Source: CAZADA01 sp964524065
Lineage (GTDB): Bacteria > Pseudomonadota > Alphaproteobacteria > Caulobacterales > Maricaulaceae
Assembly (NCBI GenBank): GCA_964524065.1
Contig: CAZGCB010000018.1
Location: 1 to 33,657, forward strand
DNA: 33,657 nt
Reading direction: 5' to 3'
A program made the position numbers and the translations under genes. Below are positions 10,639-17,850 of the stretch, piece after piece (positions within the stretch are counted from its first letter, which is position 1; each line of letters starts with the position of its first letter). A model generated the notes under the pieces. It was not told the DNA's origin. It did no database searches and was given only the letters and a program-made list of their open reading frames with translations.

Positions 10639-10848
10639 CGGATACGCTCCCGTCGCTGCCTTGGCTGCAATTCTCCGACACTCTAGCGCAAATGCGATGT
10701 TTGGCGTGCCGTTAAAGCGCGCCAGGCAGCTTTTGCAAGCCGGAGCACACACACGGTCCCCCGCGATCGTCTTAGGCCGCAAGGCCGTCCCGCTGCGAGC
10801 CCGCGTCAGAAGGCGCCGTGTTGATCCTGAGAACTTGGGAGAGAACCC
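10639..10848 (+). promoter_or_regulatory. Intergenic region and flagellin 5' leader
   Basis: About 210 bases between the divergent thioredoxin and flagellin genes. It must hold the flagellin promoter and 5' leader, the likely target of FlbT-type translational control. GGGAGAG at 10837-10843 is a good ribosome binding site. No sigma-54 element with correct GG-N10-GC spacing was found: the nearest, GGCAGCTTTTGC around 10722, is two bases short. Confidence 0.4.
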
Positions 10849-12129
10849 GTGTCTTCGATTTTGACCAATGTGTCGGCGCAAACCGCGCTGCAAACCCTGC
10901 GCAACGTGTCTTCTAATCTGCAAGAGACGCAGCAACGCATCTCCACCGGCTTGGAAGTGCGCAGCGCCAAAGACAACCCCGCCTTCTTCCTCGTCAGCCA
11001 GCAAGTGCAAGGCGACAAGGCGGTGCTCGACGGGCTGAACGACAATTTGACCCTGTCGGTGAATGCGGCGACGACCGCCACCAACGGCATCAACTCCATC
11101 AACGGAACGCTGAATGAAATCCAAACCACGCTGACCACCGCCGATAGCGGTCAGGCGCTCGATGAGCTTCAGTTCACCCTCGACAATCTCGTGGGCGAAA
11201 TCGAAGGCACCATTGACGCCACCTCGTTTAACGGCGTGAACTTGCTGGCCGGCGACGGCACCCGCACGGTGACGACAACGGTCACCCGCGATGGCGGTCA
11301 GTTCAACATCTCCACCTTCACCTTGCGTGAGCAAAACCTCGGAGACGTCTCCACCTACACCGATGCCGGCAACGCCAACTTCACTCTGGCCAACGCCTAT
11401 GCGGTGTACTCTCCCGAGATCTTTGACGAGATCGACGGCGCCAACGCCGCCGGCATTGGCTCCAACGGTGCGTTGACCTTCACCAATGGCGGCGATGACG
11501 ACGCCGACGGCGCGGCCGGCGGTGGCGACTTCCAGGTCACGGCGGAAGCGGCCGCGGCCATCAACGCAGCGATCAGCGCTTTTGGCTTGTCCAACGCGCC
11601 ATTGGCGGACGCGGAATTGGCCGATGGTTCCGCGGGCTCCGATGGTTTGTTCGAATTCGACGCCGCCCAGGCCATCATTGCGGCGGAGCAATTCGACGTG
11701 ACCTTGGCCGACGGCTCCACCCAAACGGTGGCCACCTTGGGCGATCTGGTGAACGTCGCCGTGGTGGGCGACGCGGCTCTGCGCACGGCTGTCGCGGGCT
11801 CCGGCTTCACCGGCGCGTCCCGCGCCATCGAAGTCAACGGCGCCACCGGCAATGTCCAAGCCGGTCTTGTCGTCGCCGACGCCTTGATCGGCCGGGTGAA
11901 CCTCGCCGCCTCGACGCTCGGCACGTTCGAGCGCACGCTGTCCGCGCGCCAGGACTTCCTGTCGGACCTGTCCGACAGCTTGGAGCAGGGCGTGTCGTCG
12001 CTGGTGGAAGCGGATCTGGATGAGGAAAGCACGCGTCTGCAGGCTTTGCAGGTGCAAGAGCAGCTCGCCATCCAGGCCCTGACCATCGCCAACCAGCAGC
12101 CGCAGAATATCCTGTCGCTGTTCCGTTAA
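10849..12129 (+). CDS. Flagellin
   Basis: The filament subunit, exported through the flagellar type III apparatus. The 426-residue protein has a classical N-terminal D0/D1 region (QTALQTLRNVSSNLQETQQR, ISTGLEVRSAKDNPAFFLVS) and C-terminal D0/D1 region (GRVNLAASTLGTFERTLSAR, LQALQVQEQLAIQALTIANQ, ending LSLFR). The central part, about residues 140-340, is Gly/Ala/Asp-rich and would form the variable outer domains. It starts with GTG, with GGAG at 10838-10841. No cysteine or signal peptide, as expected for a flagellin. A strong stem-loop follows, then flaF and flbT, the usual alphaproteobacterial arrangement in which FlaF promotes and FlbT restrains flagellin synthesis. Confidence 0.96.
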   Translation: MSSILTNVSAQTALQTLRNVSSNLQETQQRISTGLEVRSAKDNPAFFLVSQQVQGDKAVLDGLNDNLTLSVNAATTATNGINSINGTLNEIQTTLTTADSGQALDELQFTLDNLVGEIEGTIDATSFNGVNLLAGDGTRTVTTTVTRDGGQFNISTFTLREQNLGDVSTYTDAGNANFTLANAYAVYSPEIFDEIDGANAAGIGSNGALTFTNGGDDDADGAAGGGDFQVTAEAAAAINAAISAFGLSNAPLADAELADGSAGSDGLFEFDAAQAIIAAEQFDVTLADGSTQTVATLGDLVNVAVVGDAALRTAVAGSGFTGASRAIEVNGATGNVQAGLVVADALIGRVNLAASTLGTFERTLSARQDFLSDLSDSLEQGVSSLVEADLDEESTRLQALQVQEQLAIQALTIANQQPQNILSLFR

Positions 12130-12143
12130 TCGACTGAATGAGG

Positions 12144-12175
12144 GGGCCGCGGTCCGCCGCGGCCCTCGCTTCTTC
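12144..12175 (+). terminator. Stem-loop after flagellin (terminator or attenuator)
   Basis: GGGCCGCGG (12144-12152) pairs perfectly with CCGCGGCCC (12157-12165) around a four-base loop, followed by a pyrimidine-rich TCGCTTCTTCTC. It lies 14 bases after the flagellin stop and just before flaF. It may end most flagellin transcripts, stabilise their 3' ends, or let a fraction read through into flaF-flbT. Confidence 0.7.
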
Positions 12176-12198
12176 TCCGCAGAATCAGGAGACCGCCC

Positions 12199-12657
12199 AT
12201 GGCCATGGCCGCCTATGAAGACGCCTACAAACAAACACTCCGTGAGACGGAGGACCCCCGCGCGATGGAGCGCCGCGTCTTTGCGCAAATCACCGGGGAG
12301 CTGGAGGCGGCTGAGGCGATTGACGAGGGGCCAGCGAAGACCCGCGCCCTCAATGAAGCCGTCGGGCGCAATCAGAAACTGTGGAATATGATTTTGTTCG
12401 ACCTCGCAGAGCCGGGCAATCAGCTGCCCAAAGCGCTGCGCGCGCAGTTGATTTCCTTCGCGTTGTTCGTCGACCGCCACACCGTCGAGGCGTTGGCCCG
12501 CCGCGGGTCGGTGCGTGCGCTGATCGATGTGAACCGACGCATCATGTTGGGTTTGGCCGGCGTGCGCCCCCAGGCGCATGATAGCGGCGCCGTGGCGCCT
12601 GCGGCCCAATCCCTTTCCGTTGCAGGAGGCGCCCATGGGACTGCGCATCCGGCTTAA
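12199..12657 (+). CDS. flaF: Flagellar biosynthesis regulator FlaF
   Basis: FlaF is an alphaproteobacterial protein needed for flagellin synthesis or secretion. The 152-residue product has the family core: AYKQTLRETEDPRAMERRVF near the start, NEAVGRNQKLWNMILFDLA (about 54-72) and GNQLPKALRAQLISFALFVD (about 74-93), then a short Ala/Gly tail. AGGAGA lies six bases before ATG 12199; an in-frame ATG at 12205 is possible. Its 3' end overlaps flbT by 23 bases, which suggests translational coupling. Position directly after flagellin supports the assignment. Confidence 0.92.
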   Translation: MAMAAYEDAYKQTLRETEDPRAMERRVFAQITGELEAAEAIDEGPAKTRALNEAVGRNQKLWNMILFDLAEPGNQLPKALRAQLISFALFVDRHTVEALARRGSVRALIDVNRRIMLGLAGVRPQAHDSGAVAPAAQSLSVAGGAHGTAHPA

Positions 12658-13030
12658 GCCGCACGAAAAACTCATCATCAATGGCTGCGTGGTGGAGAAT
12701 GGCGATCGGCGCAACACCATCACGGTGTCCAGCTTCGGTCAGGTGCTGAAGTCGCGTGATATTCTCCAAGCGGAACAAGCGCGCACCCCGTTGCAGAAGT
12801 TGTATTTCGAGATCCAAGCGTTGCTGATTGAGGCGCCGCGCGACTATGGGCGGGTGGAGAAGGTGAACGCCTTGGCCGCCGCCATCCTCAAAAGCCGTGA
12901 GGCTCCGCAAGCTGAAACCGCCATTCTGCGCGCCATGGATTACGTGCACGCTCAAGATCCGTACCGGGCGCTGGCGGCCTTGCGCGACTGGGCTCTGGAG
13001 GGGCCTAGCCAAAAGCGAGCGGCCGCGTGA
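12635..13030 (+). CDS. flbT: Flagellin mRNA repressor FlbT
   Basis: In Caulobacter FlbT binds the 5' leader of flagellin mRNA and lowers its translation and stability when filament assembly is blocked. The 131-residue protein begins GLRIRLKPHEKLIINGCVVE and continues with NTITVSSFGQVLKSRDIL and QKLYFEIQALLIEAP, all typical of the family. The frame is open from further upstream, but AGGAGG at 12624-12629 and the conserved N-terminus fix the start at ATG 12635, inside the end of flaF. The stop overlaps the next gene start (TGATG). Confidence 0.94.
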   Translation: MGLRIRLKPHEKLIINGCVVENGDRRNTITVSSFGQVLKSRDILQAEQARTPLQKLYFEIQALLIEAPRDYGRVEKVNALAAAILKSREAPQAETAILRAMDYVHAQDPYRALAALRDWALEGPSQKRAAA

Positions 13031-13368
13031 TGGCGGGCCGCGATGACAGCATCCGCCCGGTGCGGGCGGTGGGGCTGACCCCGCTGAAGCCGGAGCGCCC
13101 GCCGCGCGAGGCTCGCGCCGCTGAGGAGCCCGATGAGAGCCGCAAGGCCGAGGCGCGTGGCGAGGGACGCTATGACAGCTATCGCGTGGTCCTCGACCCG
13201 GAGACCTTGCGGGCGGTGGCTCAGGTGCGCGATCCGCGCACGGGCGAGGTGATATTCACGGTGCCGCCCGGTGTAGAGCTGTCCGACACCGCCAAACAGC
13301 GGCTCGGCGATGATGGGGGCGAACCCGGCGGCGGGGGGGACGGCCCCGATGGGAAGGACAGCCCATGA
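13030..13368 (+). CDS. FlaG-like small flagellar protein
   Basis: A 112-residue protein. Residues about 45-85 read YDSYRVVLDPETLRAVAQVR then DPRTGEVIFTVPPGVEL, matching the core of FlaG-family proteins (a short beta unit with V.D..TGEVIRQIP). The N-terminus is charged and Pro/Arg/Glu-rich; the C-terminal 25 residues are Gly/Asp/Pro-rich and probably disordered. FlaG proteins influence filament length in some bacteria; here the role is inferred. ATG 13030 overlaps the flbT stop by one base (a GTG at 13027 is also possible), and its own stop overlaps the next gene, so it is in the middle of a tightly coupled flagellar operon. Confidence 0.65.
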   Translation: MAGRDDSIRPVRAVGLTPLKPERPPREARAAEEPDESRKAEARGEGRYDSYRVVLDPETLRAVAQVRDPRTGEVIFTVPPGVELSDTAKQRLGDDGGEPGGGGDGPDGKDSP

Positions 13369-14150
13369 CCGGCATCTCCACCTTCGTCGATTATCAAATC
13401 GTGACGCGCAATATGGACCGCACCCGCGAGGCGCTGGTGACGCGCCAGCAAGAAGAGCGGGAAATCCAGTACTTCGCCGAGAATATCGGCCAGATCAGCA
13501 CCGGCGAGGAGCTGCTCGCCGACAGCCGGCTCTATCGCTTCGCCATGCGGGCCTATGGGTTGGAGAGCCAAATCTTCGCCAAAGGCCTGATGAAAAAGGT
13601 CTTTGAAGAGGGCGTCGCCCAAGAGGACTCCCAGGCCAACAAAATGACCGACCGGCGCTTTCGCGAGATCGCGGCGGCGTTTCAATTCGCCGAAGTCGGC
13701 AATGGCCGCACGCGGGACCCGGCCTTTGTCGCGGAGGTGCTCAATCTCTATACCGCCGTGCGGGTCGAGGAAGAACAGCGCAATGAGGGCGTGCGCCTCG
13801 CGCTCTATTTCGAGCGCAAGGCGGACGGCGTCGACAATTGGTTTGAGGTACTGGCCGACAAAGCGCTGGCGGAAGTGGCGCGGGTGGGGCTCGGCTTTTC
13901 CAAGGAGTCCGCCGCCGGCAATCTCGATCGCTATGTGGAGCGTTTGGAGGAGCGCATGCCGCTGGAGGATCTGAAAGATCCTGAAAAGCTGGAGAAATTC
14001 CTCAAAACCTTCGCCATCCGCTGGGACATCGAAACGGGTGCGGCTCTGGCCAGCCAGCAAGCGCGGGTTGGGCTCTTTACGCCGCTGGGGCAGGGCGGCT
14101 TCTTTGGAATCGCCGGCTCCACCCTGGAGGCGGCGCTCATCGCGCGCTAG
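13365..14150 (+). CDS. DUF1217 family flagellar protein
   Basis: A 261-residue mostly helical protein starting ISTFVDYQIVTRNMDRTREA and containing DSRLYRFAMRAYGLE, MKKVFEEGVAQEDSQANKM and YVERLEERMPLEDLKDPEKL. This pattern (an aromatic A.GL, 'D..S..N...D.R', repeated helices) matches the DUF1217 family, which occurs in alphaproteobacterial flagellar loci and is associated with the basal body or secretion; its biochemical role is not established. ATGA overlap with the FlaG-like gene; GGAAGGA precedes the start. Confidence 0.75.
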   Translation: MTGISTFVDYQIVTRNMDRTREALVTRQQEEREIQYFAENIGQISTGEELLADSRLYRFAMRAYGLESQIFAKGLMKKVFEEGVAQEDSQANKMTDRRFREIAAAFQFAEVGNGRTRDPAFVAEVLNLYTAVRVEEEQRNEGVRLALYFERKADGVDNWFEVLADKALAEVARVGLGFSKESAAGNLDRYVERLEERMPLEDLKDPEKLEKFLKTFAIRWDIETGAALASQQARVGLFTPLGQGGFFGIAGSTLEAALIAR

Positions 14151-14245
14151 GGGTGATGCTGCGGCGCAACATCATGCAGCCCTGAGGCGCGCATGATCGA
14201 CGCACAGCGGACAGACTGACATTTTGCTGCTATGGTCCCTTGACA

Positions 14246-14279
14246 GGCTGCGTCACGCCCTACGCAGCCGCTAGGTGGG
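14246..14279 (+). promoter_or_regulatory. Inverted repeat in the leader of the 14286 gene
   Basis: GGCTGCGT (14246-14253) and ACGCAGCC (14262-14269) are perfect 8-bp inverted repeats separated by eight bases. A GGTGGGA ribosome binding site follows at 14274-14280, six bases before ATG 14286. TTGACA directly precedes the repeat at 14240-14245 but no -10 box is evident at the right distance. It could be an operator or an mRNA hairpin controlling translation. Confidence 0.5.
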
Positions 14280-14285
14280 ACGAAC

Positions 14286-14834
14286 ATGGCTGAGCGTCTT
14301 CCCAATTCCGGCTCGTCTGGGCGCGCCATGTCGCGCGTGCGTTTGGGCGCGGCGGGCGCGCGCATGTTGGAGGCGGCGTTGCTGGCCGTGGCCGCGCGCG
14401 ACGGCGCCGGGTTCGCGACGCAGATCAACAAACTGGGCGCTGGCGAACCGTTTGACGCGTTGTTCGCCCCCGCCTTGCGTGACGCTGTGGCGCAGGCGCG
14501 CCATCGCGCCAGCGACGCCATGGTGGCCGACGTCCAAAATTGGTTGGAGGCCTTTCAGGTGCCGCTGGTGGAGGCCGAAGCCGCCATCGCGCTGTTCAGC
14601 GAAGCGATGGACATGGATTTTCTCCAAGCGGCGCGCGCTTTGCAGCCGCTCAGCGAATCTGAAAAGACCATGGTGGCTTTGACCATGGGGCTGATCCGCG
14701 GATGGCCGCAGCTCTATGTGGATGTGGTCGCCCGTGACATTTGCCGCGCCATCATGCACGCGGCCCTGCGCGCCGCGGCGCGCCATGGCCATGCGCTCGC
14801 CCCTGATCGTCGCCAGCCGGCTGAGGCGGTTTAG
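14286..14834 (+). CDS. Hypothetical helical protein
   Basis: A 182-residue protein I do not recognise. It has no signal peptide or clear membrane segment. It appears almost entirely alpha-helical and Ala-rich, with SRVRLGAAGARMLEAALLAV near the start, NWLEAFQVPLVEAEAAIALF in the middle, and a Met-rich EKTMVALTMGLIRGWPQLYV near 125-145. Codon use looks like the neighbours, so it is a plausible real gene. It follows the flagellin-flaF-flbT-FlaG-DUF1217 unit by 135 bases but has its own leader with an inverted repeat, so a flagellar role is only a guess from position. Confidence 0.6.
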   Translation: MAERLPNSGSSGRAMSRVRLGAAGARMLEAALLAVAARDGAGFATQINKLGAGEPFDALFAPALRDAVAQARHRASDAMVADVQNWLEAFQVPLVEAEAAIALFSEAMDMDFLQAARALQPLSESEKTMVALTMGLIRGWPQLYVDVVARDICRAIMHAALRAAARHGHALAPDRRQPAEAV

Positions 14835-14976
14835 CCGCCGCGCTGTCCAAGGCCGCTGTGCTGCAAGCGGCACGCCCTGTCTGTCGCAGGCGCCAGCCAT
14901 GCCTTCGATTTTTTCATAGATCGGCGGCATCAGTCATGCAGATTTGCATATGTGCTGACCGCTGTCTGCGGCTGTT

Positions 14977-14996
14977 GGCGGCTTCTAGCGGCCGCC
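14977..14996. promoter_or_regulatory. Stem-loop in the gap before the VOC gene
   Basis: GGCGGC (14977-14982) pairs with GCCGCC (14991-14996) around an eight-base loop. It lies within the 239-base non-coding stretch 14835-15073, which is AT-richer than its surroundings and has no ORF I trust. No T-run follows on the plus strand, so it may be a weak terminator or leader structure. Confidence 0.3.
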
Positions 14997-15073
14997 TGTC
15001 GATGTCATAATACCAACATAAAAAATGTGGCTTGAGCCGATGGAGCCGAGCCGACACCCAGAGGAGGAACGCC

Positions 15074-15535
15074 ATGTTGCGCCATGTTTCGATCGGCGTG
15101 AACAATCCCGCCGCTGTCGCTGCAGTCCTTGCCGAGATGTGGGGCGGCGTCAGTTTGCCGAGCCCGCCAGACCCGGGGGGCTTCATAGTGTTCGCGGACG
15201 ATGAGCACGGCTCGTGCATTGAAATCTACACCAAGGATCGTTTGGTGAAGCCGGGGCCGGACGACGCCCATGGCGGTCGGGCCGCAGTGACCCCGCGCTA
15301 CTCGCCCACGCATGTCAATCTCTCGGCGGCCCGCTCCCGCGAAGAGATCCTCGCCATCGCTGGGCGTGCCGGCTGGCCGGCCAAGCTGGTCGAGCGAGCC
15401 CAGGGCTACAAGCTGGTGAATGTGTGGATCGAAGGCGAGCTGCTGTTGGAAGTCGTGAGTGAGGCGGATTTGGACGCCTATCGCACCACCCATAACAGCG
15501 CAGCGTGGCGTGAGCGCTTACTGAGCGTCGCGTAA
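15074..15535 (+). CDS. VOC (glyoxalase/dioxygenase-fold) family protein
   Basis: A 153-residue protein with the vicinal-oxygen-chelate pattern: MLRHVSIGVNNPAAVAAVLA with a first-strand His, a central GGFIVFADDEHGSCIEIYTK in which Glu ends the strand, a second half opening with THVNLSAARSREEILAIA, and a final YKLVNVWIEGELLLEVVS strand. The substrate is unknown; family members include glyoxalases, dioxygenases and binding proteins. The frame is open further upstream, but GAGGAGG at 15061-15067 sets the start at ATG 15074. Unrelated in function to the adjacent flagellar genes, with which it converges. Confidence 0.75.
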   Translation: MLRHVSIGVNNPAAVAAVLAEMWGGVSLPSPPDPGGFIVFADDEHGSCIEIYTKDRLVKPGPDDAHGGRAAVTPRYSPTHVNLSAARSREEILAIAGRAGWPAKLVERAQGYKLVNVWIEGELLLEVVSEADLDAYRTTHNSAAWRERLLSVA

Positions 15536-15542
15536 GCGATGG

Positions 15543-15560
15543 CGGCCGGCTCGCCGGCCG
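15543..15560. terminator. Candidate bidirectional terminator between VOC gene and fliG
   Basis: CGGCCGGC (15543-15550) and GCCGGCCG (15553-15560) form a perfect inverted repeat with a two-base centre (effectively a 7-bp stem with a CTCG loop). It lies between two convergent genes and directly abuts the fliG stop. There is no long T-run on either side, so efficiency is uncertain. Confidence 0.5.
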
Positions 15561-16586
15561 TTAATACACCAGCGCTTCTTCATCGGCGGCGTGTAGGACG
15601 ATGACTTCTGCGTCCGCCAGCTCGCGCGCTTTGTTGATGAGGGCGGTCTTCGCCGCTTCCACATCGCGTGCGAGCACGGGGCCCATGGTCTCCACCGCAT
15701 CGCGTAGAATCGCGCCGGCCCGTTCCGACAATGCGCCGAAGACCTTCGCGCGTTGGGTGTCATCACAACCCTTCAGCGCATAAGCGAGCGTGTCAGTGTC
15801 GCAGGCGCGCGCCACGGTGGACAGGGAGATGGCGTCCAACTCCAACAAATCATCGAAGGTGAACATCAACTCTTTGATGCGCGCGGCTTCATCCGGGTCG
15901 GCGCCTTCCAAGTGCACCATGAGCTTTTCCACCGTCTCGGCGTCAGCGCGGTTGAGGATTTCGGCCATGTGCTCATGGCTGTCATCGGTGTCGGCGGCGG
16001 AGTAGTTCAGCATCAGATCACGCTGCAGCATCTCCTCCACATCAGCGAGGAGCTCCGGCGGCACGGTCTTCAGCTTGATCATGCGCCGGGCCACATCGGA
16101 AATCAGCGCCTCCGGCAGCAGGCCCATCACTTTCGCCGCATGGTCGGGCGCGATTTTCGCCAGCACCACCGCCACGGTTTGCGGGTGCTCGCTGCGCAGA
16201 TATTTCGCCAGCAGCCCCTCATGGATGGCGCTCATTTTCTCCCAGGTGGACCGTCCGCCGGGGCCGCGAATGTAATTGATGACGTCGGTGACTTTCTCCG
16301 GCGGCAGGAAGTGCTTCAGCATGCGTTCGGCCGCGTCGATGGAGCCGATGACAGAGCCGCCCTTCGCAAAGCGCTGGGTGAAATTGCGGATCAGCTCCTC
16401 CAGGACGCTGGCGGTGGTGTTGCCCAAGCTCGCCATGGCGCGGCTCACCATACGCAGCTCCGCATCATCCAAGCGCTCCATCAGCGGCGCCGAGCGCTCC
16501 TCCCCCAAGGCCAGCAGCAAAATGGCGGCCTTGTCCGGTCCGGCGAGGAGGTCATAGCGATCGCGGGTTTTGACGGCCGTGCTCAT
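15561..16586 (-). CDS. fliG: Flagellar rotor switch protein FliG
   Basis: FliG connects the MS ring (FliF) to the C-ring and transmits torque from the stator. The 341-residue protein has the N-terminal FliF-binding domain (GPDKAAILLLALGEERSAPL), the middle-domain EHPQ motif (SEHPQTVAVVLAKI, residues about 132-145) and the C-terminal torque domain (DTDTLAYALKG, SERAGAILRDAVETMGPV). Compared with my recollection of E. coli FliG, the positions equal to K264, R281 and D288 are kept (K272, R289, D296), while D289 and R297 appear as A297 and L305. Start ATG at 16584-16586 with CGGAG upstream; an in-frame ATG further upstream has no support. It is the last gene of the minus-strand operon, after fliP, rather than next to fliF. 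Confidence 0.95.
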   Translation of the reverse strand: MSTAVKTRDRYDLLAGPDKAAILLLALGEERSAPLMERLDDAELRMVSRAMASLGNTTASVLEELIRNFTQRFAKGGSVIGSIDAAERMLKHFLPPEKVTDVINYIRGPGGRSTWEKMSAIHEGLLAKYLRSEHPQTVAVVLAKIAPDHAAKVMGLLPEALISDVARRMIKLKTVPPELLADVEEMLQRDLMLNYSAADTDDSHEHMAEILNRADAETVEKLMVHLEGADPDEAARIKELMFTFDDLLELDAISLSTVARACDTDTLAYALKGCDDTQRAKVFGALSERAGAILRDAVETMGPVLARDVEAAKTALINKARELADAEVIVLHAADEEALVY

Positions 16587-16602
16587 AGATGGACTCCGGT
16601 GG

Positions 16603-17472
16603 TCAGAGGAAGGACAGCGCCAGGCCCTCGGAGACCAAGCGCCAGCCATCAATCAACACAAAGAAAATCAACTTGAAGGGCAGCGACACCACCGCCGGCG
16701 GCAGCATCATCATGCCCATGGACATCAGCACCGCCGCCACGACGAGATCGATCACCAAGAACGGTAGAAACAGCAAGAATCCGATCTCAAAGGCGCGGCT
16801 AAGTTCGGAGATGATGAACGCCGGCGCCAGGGCCTGGAGCGGCGGATCGTCGGCGGCCTCAGCGGCGTCTGCGGCGTCGTTTGGCGCGCTCGCTGGCGCC
16901 TCAAAATCGAGGGCGTCGGGCGTCGCAAGCGCACGCGCCTCATTGGTCGGGGACGGTGCGGTTGCGTCCTCGGGCGTGTCGCCGCGCTGGGCCAGTAGGC
17001 GCTCAAACACCGCCAAATGCCGCGCATCCACCTGGGAATTCATAAAGTCTTTCAGCGGTTGAGCGGCAGCGGCGAAGCCGGCTTCCGGTGCGATGTCCTC
17101 GGCGATAAGCGGTTGCACCCCCTCGCGCCAGGAGCGCTCCATGGTCGGCGCCATGACAAAGGCGGTGAGGAAGAGCGCCAGGCTCACCAACACCATATTG
17201 GGCGGCGTTTGCTGCAGGCCCAAAGCCGCACGCAGGATGGACAGCGTCACCACAATGCGCACAAAGGCCGTCCCCGCCACCACGATAGCGGGGGCGAGGC
17301 TGATGGCCGTCACCAGAACGATGATTTGCGCCAGGCGGCTGGCGAAGGCGCCTTCGCCGCCCGCCAACTCCAATGTGATCGTGTCCGCCTGTGCCGGAGA
17401 CATGGCGACGCCGCTCGCCGCCAATGCGGCCAGAAGGGGCAGAGCCCGGCGGATTGCAGACCAATCCATCAT
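16603..17472 (-). CDS. fliP: Flagellar type III export gate protein FliP, with enlarged loop
   Basis: FliP forms the core of the export gate with FliQ and FliR. The 289-residue protein has a cleavable-looking signal (LLAALAASGVAMSPAQAD), FVRIVVTLSILRAALGLQQT PPN (about 70-92), and the C-terminal signature LPFLVIDLVVAAVLMSMGMM MLPP and LPFKLIFFVLIDGWRLV. It is about 45 residues longer than typical FliP. The excess is an Ala/Asp/Glu/Pro-rich stretch, about residues 163-213, between FERLLAQRGD and LAPAFIISELSRAF, within the periplasmic loop before the third membrane segment. It begins at ATG 17472, 15 bases after fliN. No strong Shine-Dalgarno is seen, suggesting coupling to fliN. fliQ and fliR are not in the window. 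Confidence 0.93.
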   Translation of the reverse strand: MMDWSAIRRALPLLAALAASGVAMSPAQADTITLELAGGEGAFASRLAQIIVLVTAISLAPAIVVAGTAFVRIVVTLSILRAALGLQQTPPNMVLVSLALFLTAFVMAPTMERSWREGVQPLIAEDIAPEAGFAAAAQPLKDFMNSQVDARHLAVFERLLAQRGDTPEDATAPSPTNEARALATPDALDFEAPASAPNDAADAAEAADDPPLQALAPAFIISELSRAFEIGFLLFLPFLVIDLVVAAVLMSMGMMMLPPAVVSLPFKLIFFVLIDGWRLVSEGLALSFL

Positions 17473-17487
17473 GATGAGCGCGCGCCG

Positions 17488-17850
17488 TTAGGCGCCTGGC
17501 GTGCCGACGACTTCGGTCAGCGCCACGCCAAGCTTGTCGCCATCGACGATGACCACTTCGCCGCGGGCGACGAGGTGATCGTTCACGCAGACCTCCACCG
17601 CCTCGCCGACGCGCCGTTCAATCTCCACCACCGCGCCGCGGCCGAGCTTCATCACTCGGTCCACTGTCATGCGCGCATGACCCAGCACCACCTGCACATC
17701 CACCGGCACATCGAGCACGGACTGGCCCGAAGACGCGCCGCCCGCGGCGGCGGTCGGGGCGGGGGCGGCGTCCTCTTCGCCCAAAGGGGCGAAGGGGCTG
17801 GCGGGGGCGCCGGTCGTATTGGCGGCGGGGGCCGTATCAATGTCGCTCAT
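17488..17850 (-). CDS. fliN: Flagellar C-ring protein FliN
   Basis: FliN builds the base of the C-ring with FliM and helps dock FliH-FliI. The 120-residue protein has a disordered Ala/Pro-rich N-terminus (about 1-42) and a SpoA domain: LDVPVDVQVVLGHARMTVDR, MKLGRGAVVEIERRVGEAVE, VCVNDHLVARGEVVIVDGDK, LGVALTEV. ATG overlaps the fliH stop (ATGA), indicating translational coupling. Confidence 0.94.
   Translation of the reverse strand: MSDIDTAPAANTTGAPASPFAPLGEEDAAPAPTAAAGGASSGQSVLDVPVDVQVVLGHARMTVDRVMKLGRGAVVEIERRVGEAVEVCVNDHLVARGEVVIVDGDKLGVALTEVVGTPGA

Noticed and set aside
10720..10740. A sigma-54-like GGCAGCTTTTGC before flagellin
   Set aside because: The distance between GG and GC is two bases too short for a -24/-12 promoter.
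10639..12723. The upstream 695 codons of the minus-strand frame ending at 10096
   Set aside because: This part is antisense to flagellin, flaF and flbT and has no recognisable sequence; only the last 180 codons, with their own signal peptide and ribosome binding site, are a real gene.
14941..15073. tRNA or small RNA gene in the AT-richer gap before the VOC gene
   Set aside because: No T-loop consensus or cloverleaf pairing could be found; only one short GC stem is present.
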